From the NCBI RefSeq assembly GCF_037975245.1, contig NC_092564.1, positions 12,922,484 to 12,986,483 of the forward strand: a stretch of 64,000 bases of DNA. Reading direction: 5' to 3'. This DNA is from Apostichopus japonicus. Its lineage: Eukaryota; Echinodermata; Holothuroidea; Aspidochirotida; Stichopodidae. Position 1 is the first letter of the stretch. Every line of letters begins with the position of its first letter. Below the pieces are notes generated by a model. It searched no databases. It was not told where the DNA came from and saw only the letters and a list, made by a program, of their open reading frames with translations. Positions 56,100-64,000 of this stretch are shown piece by piece. Both the position numbers and the translations under genes were made by a program.

Positions 56100-56250
56100 T
56101 TAGCCTGTCAGTCCAGGAACTCGCCAACCATTGTCGTTCCGACTTCCGTGACACCAGAGCCGAAACGCAGAGCGATATAGCTCTGCCGACACTATAGATG
56201 GCGTACGACCGAATTAAGTACTTAAAAGATATTCTCGCGAGTAGTTCGAA
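56100..56250 (+). promoter_or_regulatory. CpG-rich promoter-like segment
   Basis: CpG dinucleotides are dense here relative to the surrounding AT-rich DNA. Motifs typical of metazoan housekeeping promoters occur in order: ACTTCCG (ETS type, 56142-56148), ATGGCG (YY1-like, 56198-56203) and TCTCGCGAGT (56233-56242, one base from the palindromic TCTCGCGAGA element). No TATA box is needed for this class. An ATG in a strong context follows at 56251. The combination is suggestive, but each motif is short. Confidence 0.33.
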
Positions 56251-56282
56251 ATGGCAGGAAAACGTAGAACAATATCATCAAA
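56251..56282 (+). CDS. candidate first coding exon, 10-11 codons
   Basis: The ATG at 56251 has an A at -3 and a G at +4 (GAAATGG). It reads MAGKRRTISS plus two bases before a possible donor, CAAA followed by GTAAAT at 56283. Without splicing the frame ends at a TAA after codon 11. It lies 9 bp downstream of the TCTCGCGAGT motif. If real, it starts a gene transcribed rightwards whose first intron fills the rest of the window. The exon is too short to suggest a family. Confidence 0.25.
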
Positions 56283-57689
56283 GTAAATTCACTATTTTCG
56301 AGCTTTATCATTAATCTATCCTCTTGTTGTTTTCTCTGTTAAAGATTCTTCTACCTGGAAATTACTACAAGACAAGGAGAGTCCAAATAACGCTGGTTAG
56401 ATCCAACATACGCTAAAATTAGTTCACATCTGTACACAACTGAGTCTACACTGTATGTTGGTAACCTAGCGATTTCCCGGATGCCGTGTACAAAGAGTAG
56501 ACTTTGACCAAGACTCAATTAACAACATCGCGCCATCAATACAAGTCAGTCGTTTGCTGGAGTGCAAATTGGTTGTGTATTAGAAACTTGACAACTGATC
56601 CGACGAATGCCACGACTTAGGAATGTCCGGAATATATGTCATAATGCAGTGAACTAGTAAGGCTCGTCGGAATTCCTAACGGTACATGAAACACAAATTA
56701 TTCCCGAAGAAGTGTCTATATTTTGGTATGTCCATGAATGTATGTTACTACTACGTAGTAGTACTGAGTAGTAGTAGTGATAGTAGTACTAACTTAGGCA
56801 ATGGCCTTCAGTATTAGGCTAGGCCCATAATGGCACTTAGTAACAGTAGCATACAGTAAGTAGACGTAGACTACACTAGTGAAGCTTGTGTACCCACAAT
56901 ATTGTACTGAACACTCATACTATTAGTAGAACTAGTAGTAGACTACCAAGGTGAGGTCCTGCTTTTTGGTCCGCTAGGCCAAGAAAAACATCATAGGCTA
57001 CATAGTTTGAACGAACTCATCTTAACACTGTACTAAGTTAGTATAGTATAGTGTTATTCCCTCAGTACCTTTATTGTTTAGACCTTCATCATACAGACAA
57101 GACTAGTCTAATGAAGAAAGCATAGCCTATAATAATTTAAGGCCTAACTTAGAGCTAAAGTTAGCCTAACTAAACAAGTAATATTTCTGGGCTGCTGCTT
57201 GATCTTACTTTAGTACTTTTCTAACAAATAAGTTACGGTTGGACTGACAATGTGACATGGCTACTAACTGAGAAAAATACTTAGGCCTAGGCCTACTTAA
57301 AGTTTAAGATCTGCTTTAGTGGCTACATGTATACCTTGCTATAGCTAGGAAAGTATTGTGACAGCATAATCGATCTGTCACGGTCGTACTGTAAATAGAC
57401 TTCAGGCTGTACAATTAGCCTGCATAGCTTATTAACACCATTACTAGGCTCTTTGTGTAAACACTGTGTGGAATATGTTCATGTCTACAGTGTAGTTAAT
57501 CATACAGCGTTCACACAAAGACCCTCATACAAGAAAAAAAGAGTGTGGCAGGCGTTGCAGACTAAGTGGTCAAAAAGAGGTCATTTTATGACCAAGGCAG
57601 GGCGATTTCATAATCTCAAGGAAACTTTTCCATGATAGCGTGCCATTGTTGGGGTCTATTCAGGAGACCTTTAAGTTAGAGCTACTGTA

Positions 57690-57965
57690 CCACTCGCAGG
57701 CCTTGAAAAGTATGCTCGCCACATGCCTTTGGCAAGTAGAATTTTAGAAAATGTACTACGCTCGACATTTTGAGGAGTGACCTGTGGGATTTTCAACCCC
57801 AATGAAAGCCACACTATCGTTGCAAACATTTCACTGTATGATTGTGATAAAAGCAGTACCTTGGTGAACTTGAAGCAAGTTTAAGTCAATGACCAATCGC
57901 AAGGGAAATTAACTGTGTAAAATGGTTCGCTATCTGCACATGCATTATCTGTACATCTGCTGTAC
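57690..57965 (+). repeat. diverged repeat, copy A
   Basis: Aligns with 59905-60195 over about 270 bp. Shared anchors include AGGCCTYGA, TCGTTGCAAACAT, CAACCCCAA, GTGAC, GGTGAACTTGAAGCAAGT (GGCAAACTTGAAGCAAGT in copy B), GTCAATGAC, and TTCRCTATCTG followed by CACA. Many substitutions and indels separate the copies, so the duplication or interspersed family is old. No inverted ends or coding frame are visible. Confidence 0.75.
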
Positions 57966-58393
57966 CTCACCCAGTTGGCAGCCTCCTCTCTCAGTTTGCA
58001 ATTTTGTGATTGTTACACCATCCAGCTGGCTTCAAGTTTTATAGTCATTAATTTTAATGGAATGCATCAGTTTTAAGGTACTGTAGGAGAACTTTTCATA
58101 CTGTAGTTCAGTCCGAGCTTGATTGAAACAGTGTAGATGCACTTAATCACTTGTGGAAAGTAGACATTACAATTCTGTACATGTCCATTAAACAGAAGAC
58201 TGTGTATCTTCAGAAAAGATATTCTAGCTTTAAATTCTGGCTTGCAGAGCTGTTTATTGTCATCAATTGAAATCTAGGCAAAATGCCTTTTGGAAAAAGG
58301 TAAACTTTTCATACTTAAAGTTAGAGAATATGCACTAAGTAGTTACCTATGGACAGATGTACATCTTGGTTTATAACTTTATACTGTATGCAC

Positions 58394-59592
58394 CGGTGAT
58401 GGGAACTGTCTTGAAAATCTGAACCGGGTTCCTCTCTATTGCGGTTTGGTCGGTCGCCCAGGTACCCTTTCATGATGCATTCAATCTAAATACCAACTCG
58501 GCCTACATTATCGCATAGGGTCATACATAAGCCTACTGTTTCTACGTACTGTATATAGGCTATGCAGACCTTCCCTCACGTTATGGTAAGACTGTAAACA
58601 ACTGTTCGTTTTTAAGTGAATAAATACAGTATGTGAACTGGTTTATATGGCAAGGCTGCAAGTTTATATACTAAACTTACCTTTAAAAATCAACACATGT
58701 GATTTTTTTTCCTCCAGTCATGTTTATTTGTGATCTATGAAAAAGTTTCATAACTTTTGAACTGTGTGCAAAGCTACGCCTTTCAAGCCAAACAGTGCAA
58801 TGTCCCATTGAACCAATCACTCGTGAAAATGTGGTTTGAGTGATTGAAAAATTCCTTAAAGCATTTGTTGGGTATATTTGCATAACATTGCTACAATTAA
58901 TCAATGGGAGATAGTTAACAGTATAGTTTGCAACCAAAACTTTCTTACAAGAAAGTTACGTCACCTCGATATCATACTTGCGCTACTGTAGGCCTATCCA
59001 ACCTGTTCTTCCATTGCTCTGGAGAAAGGCTAGCGCTCAAGGAGGTCCCAGCTATTTTTAGATTAGTTGGAAAGTCTGTATAAACGGCAACATCAATTAA
59101 CCATATTGTTAAATGGTGATGTCCAGTGTATCATCACGGACAATCAGGTGTAGCTTGATTCTTTCTAGTATGGAAATGTCCTGTTCATCGTTTGTGGGAC
59201 CGTTAAACTAAATTCGATATGGGGGTTGGTCGACTTATGAGCTGCCTGAGAGCACAACTTGGGTCAAGTTTTGTTGCATTGATACTGCGCATGTACGAAG
59301 GGATTGCCTATGCTATACATTACAGTACATGCACATGTAACTCAGTCAACCAAGACTTTCCCGGGCGGGAATAGTAACAAACCACATCAAAATAGAAGGG
59401 AATATCACCAAATCATGAAATTTAAGGAACGTTGCTTATGAATCGTTCCCTCCCTTTTGTTAATTTGAAATAAAACTGTAACTGAAAATGAGAACGTTGT
59501 TAATGATTTATATGAATTTCCGGACCGGGTGGAGACGGCTTGGACCGGGTTGTAATTTATCGGTCGGTCCCCCTGGTACCCGTTCCCATCAC
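58394..59592. mobile_element. possible hAT-like element with GTGATGGGAAC ends
   Basis: The left boundary has GGTGATGGGAAC (58395-58406) and the right boundary GTTCCCATCAC (59582-59592), an 11-bp inverted pair. Further inside, both arms carry CCGGGTT/AACCCGG, GGTCGGTC and a GGTACC-type motif in inverted order. Flanking GTATGCAC and GTACACAC match at 6 of 8, so a duplication is possible but weak. No transposase is seen in ~1.2 kb. Confidence 0.4.
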
Positions 59593-59904
59593 TAGTACAC
59601 ACTGTGTACAGTACAGTACATATATGTGGAGAGTCGTGCCTGGTGTGTTCAAGAAACGATGTTTACTACATGGGGAAAACAATTGGGACATTTAATTGGA
59701 ATATACTGTATGGATAATACCATGTGGCCAGTATTGTACACTGCTGTGTGTCTTTCATGTCTTTCTTTACTTGCGTTGTTTTCAAGTGGTTGTTGACAAA
59801 TATACAGTACTGTAGTTACTGTTACCAATTTAAGCATATAATGGAGAGCAATGTTACCTTGTCTACCACTGTGTGGTGCTGAGGTCAAACATTTAAAATA
59901 TACT

Positions 59905-60195
59905 GTCAGTCAGGCCTCGACAAATACGCTCACCAAACTTGCCGTTGTTGGCGAGTAGAATGTTTGCTTTGGCGGACAGTAAATGCACTTTGCTCAATAT
60001 CTTGGCGAGTGACTGGTGGGCTAGTCCAACCCCAAGTTTAGCAAGAATATCGTTGCAAACATATCACAGTATGAGAGAAGCAGTAACTTGGCAAACTTGA
60101 AGCAAGTGTAAGTTGTAAACTGATTTTTGTCAATGACTAATCTCAATTGGAAATAACTCTGTTAAAAGGGTTCACTATCTGTGCACACATGTATT
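59905..60195 (+). repeat. diverged repeat, copy B
   Basis: The partner of 57690-57965 in the same orientation, about 2.2 kb apart. It is slightly longer because of small insertions (for example TGTAAACTGATTTTT before GTCAATGAC). It lies outside the possible hAT-like element. Confidence 0.75.
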
Positions 60196-63100
60196 ACATA
60201 GAGGAATTTTTCATGCGCGGAGGTTGTTCACAAACTTCACAGAGCATTCCCTCCATTAATAAACATACAGCGAAAATGTCATTTAATATCTATGTACTGT
60301 ATAGGCGAACTCGCGTACACCTAGCTAGTATACAGTATGCCTATTGCTAAAGGAACCCTAATGTTATAAAAGCCAAGCTGCCCCTGTAGGAATTTTTGCC
60401 GATGTTCTTTGGAATGGTTTGAGACAAAAAAGACATAGCTGCATGATTCTGCGCCATGTTTTTATGTTGGTCATGATGTGGTCATCACATTATTTTGGTG
60501 GAAAAGTTTGAAATTTCATACTGCACAGAAATATAATTTTCCAATGTGCGTTACGTAGCGCCATGTATCTGCCTAACCTTAGTTTATAGAAAGTATTGAT
60601 GTTGTAGTTTTATACTTTTGTACTATACTACAAGTATGGAGACTTAAATGTACAGTAGCGATCTATTGGTGAGTGTAATTTGTATTTAAGCGATAGATAC
60701 TTTTAAACTAGTACTTTTTAAAGTAATTGTTGAGACATGCTGTCAGTATATTCACCCTTGGAAAGGTTTTCTTTAATAATTTATTGTACATTTAACAACA
60801 ACAAAAAAATTTTGGGGGTGGTGGGGGGGGGGTGTGGGTACAGTATCTGAACATGATATTGGAGGTTAGGACCTCCTGTATATGTACATACACTTTTAAA
60901 TGTCAGCTCCTGTAAGTTTGGCATTTTCAGTTACCTTGACAGTCATCTCAACTTTATCAAGGTCTACTTGTCACTGGTGAACTACACTGACAGATGTGAT
61001 CATTTCAGGAGTCAAATTTCTCCTCAGAAATACATCTATCCAGGAACAAAGGAAGAGGAGGAGAAAACTGATTAAGTCAATAGTGATTTTAATATTTGCT
61101 ATACAGTAGTATTGCATGTGGAATGTGGATTTTAAAAGATAATTTTACTGTACAAAACTGTCTCCCTGTGTTTGTACATACAATTTGACACTAAGATTGG
61201 CTTAAACCCAAGTTTGTACTCGACTGTATGTACATCACTGTACCATTATCTGCAAGATTCTTGAAAATGTTCATCAAAGACATGCATGTATGTAAGATGG
61301 CATTGGCCTTGAACAAGACTGTTACTAAACCTTTTTTCGAGAGAGGGCAGGAGGAGGGTGAGGGGAATGTGTGATGATGGGTGGAGGTCGCAGACAACAT
61401 TGTATCCTGTGGTGCAGAGCATTTAATGTTGTAAATATCACAAAGCTCTTTGGAAGCCACAGGTATCACCTGAGAGGTGTTGAAAATTTCAGAATTTAGT
61501 TTGCCACATTCCTGTCATCCCACAGATAATTTGCATTTTGTCTGCCATGAATAAAGCTGTTTTGGTGTTAGAAAGGGGTTGGTAAACCTAAATGTTCAGG
61601 TTAAGTATGCCATGTACACAGACTACACAGTAGCTGTACAAGTATGCACTGATATATGTACATTAGCTATGGAGAGCATGAAGTTTTTGTGTGTACAAGT
61701 TAGAAACTTGTACTGTGAAAGGTTAAAAAGTACGTTTAAGGTTTTGGATTATTTTTATATTGTCTGAAGGCGCAATACTATATAGTTTTGACACCGCATT
61801 CGTACCATGCAATCTGTTAACACCCCAGTGGTGGTAATCTTGACAGGTTTGTAAAAAACAAACTAGTTATCTAACTATCGATTATATTTAATACAAATAT
61901 TTTTAACATATATATGCTGTCCCTGCTATCAGTTACACTCAGATCAGATTGCTGTAATAGTGTCAAGTATCAGTGGTCGGGTTTAAGATAAAAAGGACCT
62001 TTATTTTTGCCCAGGCTGCCAATTTTTTTTAAATAAACATAGAATTCTCTGCCAGTCCTCTATAAATGCTGAGCTTTTAAAGAGAAAAAGGAAAACAGGA
62101 AAGAGTTCTAAAGAAGAGAAACCTCATCAGTTTATCATTGTGTTACGTTTCTCCGGGAATTTGTTTGCGGCAGTACATTGAACTCATAGAAGCATTTACA
62201 TGATTCTACTGTACTGTACTGTAGCTGAATTAAATAAATAGGGCAAGTACAAAGGCCATTGGATGCTGTGAAAGTACAGTGTGTTATTCATCTCGCTGCT
62301 GGCAGATAACACCAGCATCTATTAAGAGTTGGTGGAACTTTTATTTGTGTAGAGAATAGTACAGAAGGTTCATTGACTCGGCTGTAACAGCAGCGCGCAT
62401 TGGTGTTTAATAATCAACTGGGACATAAAAATTTACACCGTCACATTCAGAGTTAGGCAATATGTACTGTACAGTACAGTGTGTTTGTTTGTAACCGTCA
62501 GCCATGGTTTAATATGTTCCTTCTTTGTTTCTTTTTTTTTCGTACTCTTCGGGGAGAAATTTAGGCAATATCTCTTCTGGTGACCCTCCCGGTTAAAGTC
62601 TTCTTGATTAAGTTTCTGCTATTTGATACATACTTTTGAGAAGAACAGCTTTGCAATTTCGAAAGTTTAAAGTCACTTTACATAGCATTGCATCTGCGTG
62701 CATTTATATCAAGTACAGTATCTGTTGCAAAAGTACAGACAGTGTACAGTATGTTGTACCTGCATTACAGTACAGTTTTTGCCTTATAAGAGAAAGAGGT
62801 GTAGGGTTTGACAAGAATTTACAAGCAGGCTGTCCCAGATCATCTTTTGCCTCTGGTAAGTCGTTAACATTTTAATAACACCTACAGTATCTACGGAACA
62901 TCGCGTCTTGTTTTCATATGTACGTGTGAAGAAACAACATTTGAACAAGTTTTGCTTGCCAGGACGAGTTGGAATTGACTGAAAATTTTATTTCAAATTG
63001 TTGAGAAAACCTACTGAGAATATTTTGCAATTTATATAAAAGTTTCAATGCAGGTGTGCAAATTGTACGTATGTGGTAAAAAGTTACTGTGGATACTCAC

Positions 63101-64000
63101 TTCTCAATGGATTGTGCAATGTCTCTAGTGCACAAAGTTAATTCAGCTTATTCACTGTGGACATCAAACCACCCATAATGCAACTTTCAACTTATGTATG
63201 GATTATTCAGCCATTTAGTTGTTGTTATTTTTTTCTGCATTTACTTTGCTCCACTCTAACCTTCGCTCCTCTCTTACACTTTTTAATTTTTATTTATTAG
63301 TATGGAAACATGTCTGGGCATCTAAATTTTTAAAATGGAGTAGAGTAATCAATTATTAGGCTAATTAACATTCGTTTTAATGACGGAAATTCTGCAACGA
63401 TTTCTTTGATTGATTGGAAATTTCATTTTGAGTAGTACTGCATAAATAAATAAATAATTTGTCTGGAACCCTGTTAATTATTGAGAAGGTTTGGAAAAAT
63501 CTCCAAAAAACTGTCAGCCAATTTGTAAAGGCAGCTTTTTGTCGATGCTATTTTATGTAGAAATTTATCCAATTAGCTTGACTCATCAAGTATCAATTGA
63601 GACAATTTAAAGTAAAGTTTGAAAAAGTTTCAATTTCCAGTGTGCTCTTTTAATGAGATTAATACATACATGTATAGTTAGTGATGTTGAAACAATTTTC
63701 AGGCAACAAAATTAACAGATTGGAATCATTAAGTACTGAAATTGCTTCACTCATTAAATTTATTTGGGGCGGGGGGGGGGGGGAAGAATATTTGAGGGGT
63801 GTGAGCCTGAGGTAATAGTATCAGTGGAGAAATAGTGAAAAGGTTTTGATATTCAAGTTGTAATTTAACCAAACATAAGTACCAGCAGGAATGTATTTAT
63901 GAATTACAACGTACGGTATTGAGAACTCAATGGGCGATTGGAAAACTACCTGTACAGTATAGTCACATGTTTGGCAGCTTCCAAGCTCCAAAGCCAACAC

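Larger units (their letters stand above)
56283..64000. other. gene-free region, possible first intron
   Basis: No exon is recognisable. Long poly-G/poly-C runs are rarer than in 1-55 kb (only at about 60814-60838 and 63770-63782). The heptamers TACAGTA/TACTGTA and GTACAGTAC recur frequently. It includes an imperfect AGT/ACT palindromic tract (about 56748-56790), an old duplicated segment and a possible hAT-like element, listed separately. Open frames of 60-92 residues (e.g. 58683-58937, 61191-61469, 62636-62875) have no domain signature. Confidence 0.4.

Overview
The window looks like animal nuclear DNA, and a marine invertebrate such as an echinoderm (possibly a sea cucumber) is my best guess. 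It is AT-rich and has no compact genes. It carries a spliced-type fibrinogen-related exon, a tRNA-derived SINE family, a decayed non-LTR retrotransposon, many small hAT-type DNA transposons, long TA microsatellites and several minisatellites. The phylum is inferred, not proven. Almost all open reading frames here are chance or repeat-driven, and no intact protein-coding gene can be supported from start to stop.

Left part (1-24 kb): AT-rich DNA with a 15/30-bp minisatellite (1790-3065), a ~137-bp minisatellite (10845-11905), TA arrays, and two members of one hAT-type family (3814-4460 and 22337-23101). Each of these two is bounded by CAAGGGCGGCGG/CCGCCGCCCTTG ends and an 8-bp target-site duplication. 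One isolated candidate exon with a GC-type splice donor lies at 6727-6860.

Middle part (24-48 kb): a 37-bp pyrimidine-rich minisatellite (24171-25266), two opposed tRNA-SINE copies (32907-33183 minus, 38991-39230 plus), a 300-bp TA array (42516-42829), an ~88-bp tandem array (44878-45415), and the clearest protein-coding relic. That relic is the last exon of a fibrinogen-related (FReD) gene at 47618-47881. It is broken by at least two frameshifts and followed by a 26-bp tandem array.

Right part (48.4-56 kb): a hAT-like element (49037-50645) and a three-level nest of transposons. A minus-strand LINE 3' half (50925-53834) is split by a hAT-type element (51413-53158, duplication GGGATGGC). That element is itself split by a 382-bp hAT-type element (51625-52006, duplication TGTAGCAT). 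Several of these elements share a ~100-bp hairpin-bearing module even though their ends differ.

Far right (54.8-64 kb): two promoter-like spots. One is a CRE (TGACGTCA) just upstream of a possible minus-strand first exon at about 54.8-55.0 kb. The other is a CpG-rich segment at 56.1-56.25 kb with ETS, YY1-like and TCTCGCGAG motifs upstream of a well-placed ATG followed by a GT donor. If the second is real, 56.3-64 kb is the first intron of a gene running out of the window. That region has few poly-G runs, contains an old diverged duplication (57.69/59.91 kb) and perhaps another hAT-like element (58394-59592). These gene starts are inferences and need transcript data.
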